A stretch of DNA of 64,000 nt from Franzmannia qiaohouensis (GTDB taxonomy: Bacteria > Pseudomonadota > Gammaproteobacteria > Pseudomonadales > Halomonadaceae): the NCBI RefSeq assembly GCF_031451695.1, contig NZ_JARWAM010000015.1, positions 1 through 64,000 on the forward strand. Direction: 5' to 3'. The first letter of the stretch is position 1; every line of letters starts with the position of its first letter. The position numbers and the translations under genes were made by a program. Shown here one piece after another: positions 45,558 to 53,769 of this stretch. The notes beneath the pieces were generated by a model. The model was not told where the DNA came from and did not search any database. It saw nothing but the letters and a program-made list of their open reading frames with translations.

Positions 45558-46510
45558 GCCGCCAACTCAGCGTGATCGGTACCGGGGTGATCGGCAACGG
45601 CTGGATCGCCCGCGCCCTGGCCCAGGGTTGGGACGTGGTGGCCTTCGACCCGGCCCCGGACGCGCCACAGCGCACCCGCGCCTTCGTCGACAACGCCTGG
45701 GCCTCGCTTTCGCGCCTGGGCCTGGCCAAGGGCGCCAGCCGCGACCGGCTGACCTTCGTCGATAGCCCCGAGGCCGCCGTGGCCGGCGCCGACCTGATCC
45801 AGGAGAATGTGCCGGAGCGCCTCGAACTCAAGCGCGAGATTCTCGCCGCCCTCGACGCCGCCGCCGAGCCCGAGGTGCTGATCGGCTCCTCCACCTCCGG
45901 CTTCAAGCCCAGCGACCTGCAGCGCGACTGCACCCGGGCGCCGGGGCGGGTGATCGTCGCTCACCCCTTCAATCCGGTCTACCTGCTGCCGCTGGTCGAG
46001 CTGGTGGGCGGCGACGCCACCAGCGCCGAGCATACCCGGCGCGCCCAGGCGCTATACCGCGAACTGGCCATGCGTCCGCTGGTGGTTCGCCGCGAGATCG
46101 AAGGGCATATCGCCGACCGCCTGATGGAAGCGCTGTGGCGCGAGGCCCTGCATCTGGTCAACGACGGCGTGGCCACCACCGAGGAGATCGATGCCGCGGT
46201 GGTCTACGGCTGCGGCCTGCGCTGGTCGCTGATGGGTACCTTTCTGACCTTCCACCTGGCCGGCGGCGAACCGGGCATGCGCCATATGCTCGAGCAGTTC
46301 GGGCCCGCGTTGAAGCTACCCTGGACCAAGCTCGAGGCCCCCGAGCTCACCGATGAGCTGATCGACAAGGTGGTCGAAGGCTGCGAGCACCAGGCCGCCG
46401 GCCGGCCGGTCAGCGAGCTCGACCGCCGCCGCGACGACTTCCTGGTCGAGCTGCTCGACCTGGTGCACAAGTACTGGCCGGAAGCGGAAGGCCTGGAGGG
46501 GCGCATCTGA
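45554..46510 (+). CDS. cdhA: L-carnitine dehydrogenase
   Basis: This 318-residue NAD-dependent enzyme of the 3-hydroxyacyl-CoA dehydrogenase fold has N-terminal GTGVIGNGWIARALAQG and the conserved HPFNPVYLLPLVELVGG with catalytic His and Glu. It is short and has no second 3-hydroxyacyl-CoA domain, as in carnitine dehydrogenases. It oxidises L-carnitine to 3-dehydrocarnitine. It overlaps cdhC by four bases (ATGA) and cdhB by one base (TGATG). Confidence 0.87.
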   Translation: MSRQLSVIGTGVIGNGWIARALAQGWDVVAFDPAPDAPQRTRAFVDNAWASLSRLGLAKGASRDRLTFVDSPEAAVAGADLIQENVPERLELKREILAALDAAAEPEVLIGSSTSGFKPSDLQRDCTRAPGRVIVAHPFNPVYLLPLVELVGGDATSAEHTRRAQALYRELAMRPLVVRREIEGHIADRLMEALWREALHLVNDGVATTEEIDAAVVYGCGLRWSLMGTFLTFHLAGGEPGMRHMLEQFGPALKLPWTKLEAPELTDELIDKVVEGCEHQAAGRPVSELDRRRDDFLVELLDLVHKYWPEAEGLEGRI

Positions 46511-46965
46511 TGGTGATCCTCGAGACCCGGGTGGCTCCGGAGTGGGTCGACTACAACGGCCATATGAACGACGCCGAATACGCCAGGGTCTTCTCCCTGG
46601 CGGTGGAGGCGCTGATGGAGCGTATCGGCCTGGATGCCGCGGGGCGCAGCCGCCATCGCTACACGCTCTATACCCTGGAGACCCACCTCTGCTACCGCCG
46701 CGGCGCCCTCCAGGGCCAGCCGCTGCGGGTGGCGCTGACCCTGCTGGATCGCGACGCCAAGCGGCTGCACGCCTTCTTCGAGCTGTTCGACGAGGAGCGC
46801 AACCTGCTGGCCAGCAGCGAACAGATGCTGATGGGTATGGACCAGCAGAGCGGCCGCCCCAACGCCTTCCCGGCGCCGGTGACCGAGGCCATCGCCGCAC
46901 TACCCCACGCCGAGCAGGGGAACTGGCCGGCGCTGGCCGGGCGCAGCATCGCTATCCGCCGCTAG
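46510..46965 (+). CDS. cdhB: Hotdog thioesterase, betainyl-CoA type
   Basis: This 151-residue single-domain hotdog protein begins with a 4HBT-like motif, WVDYNGHMNDAEYARVF, where Asp, Asn and Tyr are the usual active-site residues. In the carnitine pathway this enzyme hydrolyses betainyl-CoA to glycine betaine and CoA, closing the route. The assignment rests on gene order and length; the substrate is inferred. The ATG shares one base with the cdhA stop. Confidence 0.8.
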   Translation: MVILETRVAPEWVDYNGHMNDAEYARVFSLAVEALMERIGLDAAGRSRHRYTLYTLETHLCYRRGALQGQPLRVALTLLDRDAKRLHAFFELFDEERNLLASSEQMLMGMDQQSGRPNAFPAPVTEAIAALPHAEQGNWPALAGRSIAIRR

Positions 46966-47019
46966 GCGCATTGCCGGCCCCTGCTGCATCCTCGGCGGGG
47001 GCACGCTACTCTGGCCGCC

Positions 47020-48003
47020 ATGAGACTCCACTACCGCGGCCCTGAGCCGGAACCCATCGGATTTCTGCTGCTACCGCGCTTCGCCATGGTGGCGCTCTTT
47101 TCCGCCATCGAGCCGCTGCGGATTGCCAACCGCATGGCGGGTCGCGAGCTGTTCCGCTGGCAGTTGATCAGCAGCGACGGCGCCCCGGTGGAGGCCAGCA
47201 ACGGCATGCCCCTGGGGGTCGAGATGGCCCTGCAGCAGGCACCCGACTTTCCCAGCCTGGCGGTCTGCGCCAGCTTCGCCCCCGAGGTGGGCCTGACCCC
47301 ATCGCTGCTGGCTGGGCTCCGCGAACGGGCGGCTCGAGGCGGCGTGCTGGGCGGCGTGGATACCGGCTGCGTAGCGCTGGCCGCGGCAGGGCTACTCGAC
47401 GGCCAGACCGTGACCCTGCACTGGGAGAGCCTGCCCGACTTCCGCCGCCGCTTCCCCACCATCGATGCCGTGGAGTCGCTCTACGAAGTGGATAGCCGGG
47501 GCTTCTCCTGCGCCGGCGGCAGCGCCGCCATCGACATGGCCCTGGACCTGGTGCGACGGCGTCACGGCGACGCCCAGGCGGCGCGGGTCAATGCCCAGCT
47601 GGTGCACGCCCGGGCTCGCCTGCCCGCCAGCCGCCAGCGCCCCGGCGCGCCGCCTCACCTGCCCATTGAGCTGCGCCGCGCCATCGGCCTGATGGAGGCG
47701 AACCTGGAGTCGCCGCTGGCCATCGCCGACCTGGCCCAGCGCCTGGCGCTCTCCTGGCGTGGCCTGGAGCGCCTCTTCCTGCGCTACCTGCAGCGCTCGC
47801 CCCGCGACCATTACCTGGGGCTGCGCCTCGACCACGCCCATGGCCTGCTGCTGGAGACCCCCCACCGGGTGCTGGATATCGCCCTCGCCTGCGGCTTCGC
47901 CTCTGCCTCCAGCTTTACCCGCGCCTTCCGCCAGCGCCACGGCCTGACGCCCAGCCAGCTGCGGCGCCAGCAGGATCGGGCCTGGCTGTCGAATGGTGCA
48001 TAG
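47020..48003 (+). CDS. cdhR: GlxA-family AraC-type regulator, CdhR-like
   Basis: This 327-residue regulator has an N-terminal DJ-1/PfpI-like domain (IGFLLLPRFAMVALFSAIEPLRIAN, with GGVDTGC near the nucleophile elbow). Two AraC helix-turn-helix motifs follow at the C-terminus (LAIADLAQRLALSWRGLERLF and VLDIALACGFASASSFTRAFRQ). It lies downstream of cdhCAB on the same strand, the place of CdhR in Pseudomonas, so carnitine-responsive activation is likely. Its last codons carry the first half of the phased repeat upstream of the next gene. Confidence 0.82.
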   Translation: MRLHYRGPEPEPIGFLLLPRFAMVALFSAIEPLRIANRMAGRELFRWQLISSDGAPVEASNGMPLGVEMALQQAPDFPSLAVCASFAPEVGLTPSLLAGLRERAARGGVLGGVDTGCVALAAAGLLDGQTVTLHWESLPDFRRRFPTIDAVESLYEVDSRGFSCAGGSAAIDMALDLVRRRHGDAQAARVNAQLVHARARLPASRQRPGAPPHLPIELRRAIGLMEANLESPLAIADLAQRLALSWRGLERLFLRYLQRSPRDHYLGLRLDHAHGLLLETPHRVLDIALACGFASASSFTRAFRQRHGLTPSQLRRQQDRAWLSNGA

Positions 48004-48020
48004 TCGGCGTCGAATGGTGC
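47988..48020 (+). promoter_or_regulatory. Phased direct repeat upstream of the butyrobetaine-hydroxylase-like gene
   Basis: GTCGAATGGTGC occurs twice without mismatch (47988-47999 and 48009-48020), start to start exactly 21 bases. Two helical turns is the classic spacing of AraC-type half-sites. The first copy overlaps the end of cdhR and the second ends 61 bases before the next start codon. I see no strong -10, as expected for an activator-dependent promoter. Confidence 0.7.
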
Positions 48021-48081
48021 TGCTTCCCGCGGCGGCGGTGCAGACAAGCTAGGCGACTCCACTCCCTCAAGAGAGGTCGCC

Positions 48082-49317
48082 ATGAACTCGTTCTCGTCCC
48101 TGCCGCTCACCCCGGACTACGACAGCTGGCCCATCGAGGCCGATATTGTCTCGGTCGACCACGACGCCCGGGTGGTCACGCTGGGCTGGAGCGACGGTCG
48201 CAAGAGCCGCTACCACGGCATCTGGCTGCGCGAGAACGCCGCCGACGAAAGCACCGTGAATCCAGCGACCCGCGAGCGCATCCTCGACCTCTCCAGCCTG
48301 CCGGGCTGGCCAGAGATCGCCGCCGCCGAGATCGATGACGCCGGCGCGCTGTGCGTAGCCTTCGCCGCGGAGGATCGTCACCTGCGCTTCCACCCCGGCT
48401 GGCTGCGCGCCCACGACTACGACAACGCCGGCGACCCCGAGGCGCCGCTGGTGCCGGTCAGGCTCTGGCACGGCGGCCCCGGCGCAGATCCAGACAGCCT
48501 CGAGGCCAGCGGCCTGCTCGATACCGAACCGGCTGGCGACGCCGAGGAGGCAATCCTCGCCCCCGCCCTGGAAAGCGTCCTCGGCAAGGGGCTGGTGCGC
48601 CTGCGCGGCCTGCCTACCGAACCCGGTTCGCTGGAGGCCATCGCCCAGCGCATTGGTCCGGTCCGGCCCACCAACTTCGGCCTGCTGTTCGACGTCAAGG
48701 CCAAGCCGGACCCGGACTCCAACGCCTACACCTCCATCGCCCTGCCGCCGCACACCGACCTGCCGACCCGCGAATATCACCCCGGCTTGCAGATGCTGCA
48801 CTGCCTGGAGAACAGCGTGGCGGGCGGCGAGGCGGTGATGCTCGACGGCTTCGCCGTGGCCGAGGCGCTACGCCAGCGCGCCCCAGGCGCCTTCGCCACG
48901 CTTACCCGGGTGCACTGGTGCTACGCCAATACCGCCAGAACCACAGACTACGTCTGGTATTCGCCGATGATCCGCCTCGACGCCCGCGGCGAGCTGCTCG
49001 AGGTACGTATCGCCGACTTCCTGCGCGGCCCCCTGCAGGCCCCCTTCGAGGAGGTAGAGCCAGCCTACGAGGCGCTGATGACGCTGCAGGCGATGCTGCG
49101 CGAGCCGCACTTCGCGATCCGCTTCACCTATGCGCCCGGCGACCTGGTGATCTTCGACAACCGCCGGCTGCTGCACGCCCGCGACGCTTTCGAAGGCAGC
49201 CGCGGCCACCGCTGGCTGCAGGGCTGCTACATGGAGCGCGACGAGATCCGTTCGCGCTATCGCATGATTCAGCGCGCCCGGCGTCAGCGGCAGGTCGCCG
49301 AAGGCAAGCCGGCCTAG
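48082..49317 (+). CDS. Fe(II)/2-oxoglutarate oxygenase, gamma-butyrobetaine hydroxylase-like
   Basis: This 411-residue oxygenase has an N-terminal DUF971-type domain and a TauD-type catalytic domain. The iron triad is HTD (H224, D226) with distal H365 in LLHARDAF; R377 is the probable 2-oxoglutarate contact. It resembles gamma-butyrobetaine hydroxylases, which make carnitine from butyrobetaine and so would feed cdhA. The Cys-rich zinc site of the N-terminal domain is missing: LRENAADEST replaces it. The product of an unknown quaternary-ammonium substrate remains possible. Its stop overlaps the next, convergent regulator by four bases. Confidence 0.75.
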   Translation: MNSFSSLPLTPDYDSWPIEADIVSVDHDARVVTLGWSDGRKSRYHGIWLRENAADESTVNPATRERILDLSSLPGWPEIAAAEIDDAGALCVAFAAEDRHLRFHPGWLRAHDYDNAGDPEAPLVPVRLWHGGPGADPDSLEASGLLDTEPAGDAEEAILAPALESVLGKGLVRLRGLPTEPGSLEAIAQRIGPVRPTNFGLLFDVKAKPDPDSNAYTSIALPPHTDLPTREYHPGLQMLHCLENSVAGGEAVMLDGFAVAEALRQRAPGAFATLTRVHWCYANTARTTDYVWYSPMIRLDARGELLEVRIADFLRGPLQAPFEEVEPAYEALMTLQAMLREPHFAIRFTYAPGDLVIFDNRRLLHARDAFEGSRGHRWLQGCYMERDEIRSRYRMIQRARRQRQVAEGKPA

Positions 49318-50321
49318 AGCGAGCCCCGCTCGGCGGTGGTACTCGGGGCCTCATTGAAGCGGCGCCGATAGGCCCGCGAGAAGTGCGCCGGCTGGGTAAA
49401 GCCGGCGGCCATGGCCGCCTGGGTGACGCGGCAGCGGCTGTCGGCGAGAATCCGCCGCGCCTGATCGAGACGCAGGCCCAGGTAGCACTGCTTGGGGCTC
49501 TCGCCGAAGTGGGCCATGAACAGCCGCGTCAGCTGGCGCTGGGACTGGCCCACCAGACGACACACGTCGGGAATCGGCAGCGCCTGGGCCAAGTTGGCCT
49601 CCATCACCGCCAGGGCGCGCACCACGCTGCGCGGCAGCTCTTCATAGAGGTGACGCTGGGCCAGGGAGGCCTCGCCCCGGGCTCGCTGGTGGACCAGCTG
49701 GCGCCCCACCGCATTGGCCAGCGCCGGCCCGTAGGCGCGTTCGATCCAGTCCAGCATCATGTCGATCCCCGCGGAGCCCCCGGAGCCGGTCAGCCGCTCG
49801 CTGCCGAACTCGTAGCGGGCCTGGCTGATCGCCAGGTGGGGAAATTCCTGACGAAAGGCCGGCACGCTCTCCCAGTGCAGCGCCACCCGATACCCCTCCA
49901 GTACCCCAGCCCGGGCGAGGATGAAGGGCGCCGTATCCAGCCCACCCAGCCAGCCGCCATGGGCAGCGATGCGCCGCAGCACGGCGCGCTCCGCCGCCCC
50001 CACCGTCAGTTCCGCCTCATAGGAAGAGACCACCATCAGGCCGGCACCGTCGGCGAGCGTCTCCAGCGAATCGTCCACGTCGATACGCACCCCGTTGCTG
50101 GCCACCACCGACTGCCCGCTGGCGGAGCGCAGGCGCCAGGCGAAGAGATTGCGGCCGAAGCGGTTGGCCACCCGCAGCGGCTCGAGCAGACAGAACAGCG
50201 TCAGCATCGAGAACTTGGGCACCAGCCACACGTCCATGGTGTGCTCGGCCTCATCGGGGGTCAGCAGCGGCGGAGAGTCCGGCCGCGGATAGGGCCACTT
50301 GTCGGGGTAGATGTCCATCAT
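49314..50321 (-). CDS. GlxA-family AraC-type regulator
   Basis: This 335-residue regulator has the same layout as the cdhR-like gene: a DJ-1-like domain (WLVPKFSMLTLFCLLEPLRVAN, GGLDTAPF) and a C-terminal AraC domain (ALPIPDVCRLVGQSQRQL and RVTQAAMAAGFTQPAHFSRAY). It is divergent from the tmpA-like gene and likely controls it. The first ATGs are at 50321 and 50318. Codons from there on end almost always in G or C, which supports an upstream start although there is no ribosome site, so the mRNA may be leaderless. An ATG at 50237 is the alternative. Confidence 0.78.
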   Translation of the reverse strand: MMDIYPDKWPYPRPDSPPLLTPDEAEHTMDVWLVPKFSMLTLFCLLEPLRVANRFGRNLFAWRLRSASGQSVVASNGVRIDVDDSLETLADGAGLMVVSSYEAELTVGAAERAVLRRIAAHGGWLGGLDTAPFILARAGVLEGYRVALHWESVPAFRQEFPHLAISQARYEFGSERLTGSGGSAGIDMMLDWIERAYGPALANAVGRQLVHQRARGEASLAQRHLYEELPRSVVRALAVMEANLAQALPIPDVCRLVGQSQRQLTRLFMAHFGESPKQCYLGLRLDQARRILADSRCRVTQAAMAAGFTQPAHFSRAYRRRFNEAPSTTAERGSL

Positions 50322-50358
50322 GGCCAATAAAATCAAGCATACGGCCAATTTTATCAAG
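50322..50358. promoter_or_regulatory. Phased direct repeat in the divergent regulator / tmpA promoter
   Basis: GGCCAATAAAATCAAG (50322-50337) and GGCCAATTTTATCAAG (50343-50358) match in 13 of 16 positions and start exactly 21 bases apart. The second copy overlaps the place where a -35 would lie for a -10 at TATGGT (50379-50384), the class II arrangement of AraC-type activation of tmpA. The first copy touches the start codon of the divergent regulator, so it probably also governs itself. Confidence 0.72.
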
Positions 50359-50433
50359 TCCGCACCCGCCACCGCGGATATGGTAATAAGCACTCACCCA
50401 ACGCCAGTGACCGAATCTTGTGGAGACGCCGTC

Positions 50434-51546
50434 ATGACTCACGTCAGGCTCCAGTCCGAAGGCCAACGCCTGGTCCTCGACCAGCGCGATCAATCACGGG
50501 AGTTCACCGCCCTGTGGCTGCGCGAGCGCAGCCCCGACCCCCAGACCCGGGACCCGCGCACCGGCCAGCGCCTGATCGAGGCCGCCGAGCTGCCGCTGGA
50601 CCTGCGCCTGGAGTCGGCGGAGAGCGTCGATCACGCCCTGAGGCTGCACTTCAGCGATGGCCACCGCTGCGACTTCCCGCTGCAGGAGCTGCTCGACGAG
50701 GCCGTCGACCCGCCCCAACGCCTGTGGGACGCCGCCAGCGCCCCCGCACCCCGCGCCGACTTCAGTGCTGCCCTGCGCGACGACGCTGCCCTGCTGGCCA
50801 TGCTCGAGGCGCTGCAGCGCGACGGCTTCGTGATGGTCTCCGGGGTCCCCGACGCAGAGGACGGCATGCGCCCGCTGATCGACCGCATCGGCCCGCTGCG
50901 GCGCACCAACTGGGGTGGCATCGCCGACGTCAAGTCGGTGGCCAATGCCTACGACCTGACCATGACCCAGCGCGGCCTCGAGCCGCATACCGACAACCCC
51001 TACCGCGACCCCATCCCCGGCTACATCTGGCTGCACTGCCTGACCAACGCCGCCGAAGGCGGCGACAGCACCCTGGCCGATGGCTTCATGGCCGCTCGGC
51101 TGCTGCGCGAGCGCGACCCTGAGGCCTTCGCCTGCCTGAGCCAGGTGCGTCCCGGCTTTCGCTACCGTGACGACACCACCCACCTCGAGAGCGAAGGGCC
51201 GCTGATCGAACTGGATAGCCACGGCGAGCCCATGCGCGTGCGCTACTCCAACCGCACCGAACGGGTACCGGCCCTGGCGCCGGATGACCTCGATGCCTAT
51301 TTTGCCGCCCGCCGCGCCTTCCATGAGCTGATCACCGGCGAGGAGCTGACCCTGCATCTCAAGCTCGACCCGGGCCAGATGCTGATCATCGACAACTACC
51401 GCCTGCTGCACGGGCGCCGCGCCTATCAGCTGGCCGGCGGCGTGCGCCACATGCGCCAGGGCTATGTCGACCGCGACAGCACCGCCAGCCGCCGGCGGGT
51501 GCTACGCCGCCATGCCGAGACCAACGCCCCAGGAGAGCCCGCATGA
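50434..51546 (+). CDS. Fe(II)/2-oxoglutarate oxygenase, TmpA-like
   Basis: This 370-residue oxygenase of the butyrobetaine/trimethyllysine hydroxylase group has HTD (H185, D187) in EPHTDNPYRDP, distal H326 in LLHGRRAY, and a following Arg region VRHMRQGYVDRD. The N-terminal Cys zinc site is absent (LRERSPDPQT). It overlaps the next gene, an HD-domain oxygenase, by four bases. That pairing is known for TmpA/TmpB, where TmpA hydroxylates 2-(trimethylamino)ethylphosphonate at C1. Name and substrate are inferred from the pairing; the enzyme could hydroxylate another quaternary amine. The ATG at 50434 begins MTHVRLQSEG. Confidence 0.7.
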   Translation: MTHVRLQSEGQRLVLDQRDQSREFTALWLRERSPDPQTRDPRTGQRLIEAAELPLDLRLESAESVDHALRLHFSDGHRCDFPLQELLDEAVDPPQRLWDAASAPAPRADFSAALRDDAALLAMLEALQRDGFVMVSGVPDAEDGMRPLIDRIGPLRRTNWGGIADVKSVANAYDLTMTQRGLEPHTDNPYRDPIPGYIWLHCLTNAAEGGDSTLADGFMAARLLRERDPEAFACLSQVRPGFRYRDDTTHLESEGPLIELDSHGEPMRVRYSNRTERVPALAPDDLDAYFAARRAFHELITGEELTLHLKLDPGQMLIIDNYRLLHGRRAYQLAGGVRHMRQGYVDRDSTASRRRVLRRHAETNAPGEPA

Positions 51547-52136
51547 ATCAAGCTCGTTTTCGCCACTTCGGCGAGGCCCAGCGCGACGACTGGGCGCTGA
51601 TCGACGCTCGCTTCCGCGACTATGTCGAGGATGCCCCGCGCCGGGTGCTGGCCCATCTGCACAACCTCGCCGGCGACACCCACGGCTACCCGGTGGACCG
51701 CTACCAGCACTGCCTGCAGACCGCCACCCGGGCGCTGCGCGACGGTGCCGATGAAGAGATGGTGGTCTGCGCCCTGCTCCATGACATCGGCGACGACCTG
51801 GCCCCGGCCAACCACGCCGAGGTCGCCGCGGCCATCCTCGAGCCCTTCATCGACCCTCTCAACGCCTGGATGATCCGCCACCACGAACTCTTCCAGGGCT
51901 ACCACTATCGCCACTATTTCGGCCAGGACCGCCACGCCCGCGAGGCGTATCGCGATCATCCGGCCTATGCGCGCACCGTGCGCTTCTGTGACGACTGGGA
52001 CCAGGCCAGCTTCGACCCCGACTACGACACCCTGCCCCTGGAGCACTTCCTGCCCATGGTCGAGCGGGTACTCCGGCGTACGCCCCACGGCGGGCTGCCC
52101 GAGCCGCTGCCCGAGCACCGCGTGGAGCACGACTGA
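51543..52136 (+). CDS. HD-domain oxygenase, TmpB/PhnZ-like
   Basis: This 197-residue protein has the HD metal ligands His56 (RYQH), His80-Asp81 (LLHDIGDD), His91, His113/114 (IRHHELF) and a late Asp in FCDDWDQ. The pattern and size match TmpB and PhnZ, mixed-valent diiron oxygenases that break the C-P bond of a 1-hydroxyphosphonate. With the upstream oxygenase it would give glycine betaine and phosphate. An ordinary phosphohydrolase activity cannot be excluded. The ATG overlaps the upstream stop by four bases and the stop lies one base before the next start. Confidence 0.72.
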   Translation: MNQARFRHFGEAQRDDWALIDARFRDYVEDAPRRVLAHLHNLAGDTHGYPVDRYQHCLQTATRALRDGADEEMVVCALLHDIGDDLAPANHAEVAAAILEPFIDPLNAWMIRHHELFQGYHYRHYFGQDRHAREAYRDHPAYARTVRFCDDWDQASFDPDYDTLPLEHFLPMVERVLRRTPHGGLPEPLPEHRVEHD

Positions 52137-52137
52137 C

Positions 52138-53748
52138 ATGCCCCAGACCTGTGCCAACTACCTGCTGCGACTGCTCGAGGCCTACGGCGTGGACACCGCC
52201 TTTGGCATTCCCGGCGTGCATACCATCGAGCTCTACCGCGGCCTCGGCGACAGCGCCATCCGCCACGTCACGCCGCGTCATGAGCAGGGCGCCGGCTTCA
52301 TGGCCGATGGCTATGCCCGCGCCAGCGGCAAGCCCGCGGCCTGCTTCATCATCAGCGGCCCGGGCATGACCAACATCGCCACGGCCATGGGCCAGGCCCT
52401 GGCCGACTCGGTGCCCATGCTGGTGATCTCCAGCGTCAACCGCCGCGACACCCTGGGGCGCGGCCAGGGGCGGCTCCACGAGTTGCCCAGCCAGCAGCAG
52501 ACCCTGTCCGGCGTCAGCGTCTTCAGCCATACCCTGCTCGACCCGGCGGCCCTGCCGGAGGTGATGGCGCGGGCCTTCGCGATTTTCCACGGGGCTCGGC
52601 CGGGGCCGGTGCATATCGAGATCCCGCTGGACCTGCTGGCCGCGCCCATGGAGGCAGCGCCGCCGCGCCCGCTGCGAGTCTTCCCGCCGGCGGCCCCGGC
52701 CGCGGCCATCGCCCAGGCCGCCGACTGGCTGGCCGCGGCCGAGCGCCCCCTGCTGCTGCTGGGCGGCGGCTGCGCCAGTGCCCCGCAGGCGGCCCGCGCC
52801 CTGGTCGAACGCTTGCAGGCCCCGGCGCTGACCACCATCAACGCCAAGGGGGTTCTGGGGCAGGATCACCCGCTGGACCTGGGCGCCACCGCCAGCCTGC
52901 CCGCCGCGCGCCGCCTGGCCGCCGAGGCCGACGTGATCCTGGCCCTCGGCACCGAGCTCGGCGAGACCGACTATGATCTGGTGTTCGATAACGGTTTCCG
53001 CCTCCACGGGCGGCTGATCCGCGTCGACATCGATCCCCAGCAGCTGGGTCGTAACCAGGCCGCCGACCTGGCGCTGCTGGCCGACGTCGGCCAGGTGATG
53101 CACGACCTGGCCGAGGCCCTGCCGCCGCGTGCCGACGACGGCCGCGCCGCGGCGGTACGCCACCAACTGGCCCTCACCGAGGATCCGCAGCTCGCCGCCT
53201 ATGTGCCGCTCTATGCCACCCTGCGCGCGGCGCTGCCCGACGCCATCCTGGTGGGCGACTCCACCGGGCCGGTCTATGCCGGCAACTTCCTCGCCTCGCT
53301 GCCGGCACCGCGGCGCTGGTTCAACGCCGCCACCGGCTACGGCACCCTGGGCTACGGCCTGCCGGCGGCCCTGGGCGCGGCGCTGGCCTGCCCGCAGCGG
53401 CCGGTGGTGGCCCTGGTCGGCGACGGCGGCCTGCAGTTCGTCCTCGGCGAACTGGCCACCGCCCGCGACCTGGGGCGGCCCGTGGCAGTGGTGATCTGGA
53501 ACAATCACGGCTACGACGAGATTCGCCGCTATATGGCCATGCACGAGGTGCCCCAGCTCGGCGTCGATCTGGCGCCGCCGGACTTCGCCGACCTCGCCAA
53601 CGCCTACGCCTGCCGCTACCGGACGGTGGGCGACCCCGCCTCCCTCGGCGAGGCGCTTGCCCTTCTCGGCGACGACGTCTCACCGCTGCTGATCGAAGTG
53701 GACGCGGCGGCCTGGATGGCGGTCACCGCGCCACCCTCGCATCGATAA
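52138..53748 (+). CDS. aruI: Thiamine-diphosphate 2-keto acid decarboxylase, AruI-like
   Basis: This 536-residue enzyme of the pyruvate decarboxylase/acetolactate synthase family has the catalytic Glu in RHEQGAGFMADGYAR, IISGPGMTNIATAMGQALADS, and the cofactor motif GDGGLQFVLGEL followed later by NNHGYDEIRR. It matches 5-guanidino-2-oxopentanoate (2-ketoarginine) decarboxylases such as AruI of Pseudomonas. Its partner transaminase AruH is encoded two genes on, which supports the call. One base separates it from the HD-domain gene, so it is in the same operon. Confidence 0.82.
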   Translation: MPQTCANYLLRLLEAYGVDTAFGIPGVHTIELYRGLGDSAIRHVTPRHEQGAGFMADGYARASGKPAACFIISGPGMTNIATAMGQALADSVPMLVISSVNRRDTLGRGQGRLHELPSQQQTLSGVSVFSHTLLDPAALPEVMARAFAIFHGARPGPVHIEIPLDLLAAPMEAAPPRPLRVFPPAAPAAAIAQAADWLAAAERPLLLLGGGCASAPQAARALVERLQAPALTTINAKGVLGQDHPLDLGATASLPAARRLAAEADVILALGTELGETDYDLVFDNGFRLHGRLIRVDIDPQQLGRNQAADLALLADVGQVMHDLAEALPPRADDGRAAAVRHQLALTEDPQLAAYVPLYATLRAALPDAILVGDSTGPVYAGNFLASLPAPRRWFNAATGYGTLGYGLPAALGAALACPQRPVVALVGDGGLQFVLGELATARDLGRPVAVVIWNNHGYDEIRRYMAMHEVPQLGVDLAPPDFADLANAYACRYRTVGDPASLGEALALLGDDVSPLLIEVDAAAWMAVTAPPSHR

Positions 53749-53769
53749 CCCACAACAAGGATCCCTGAC

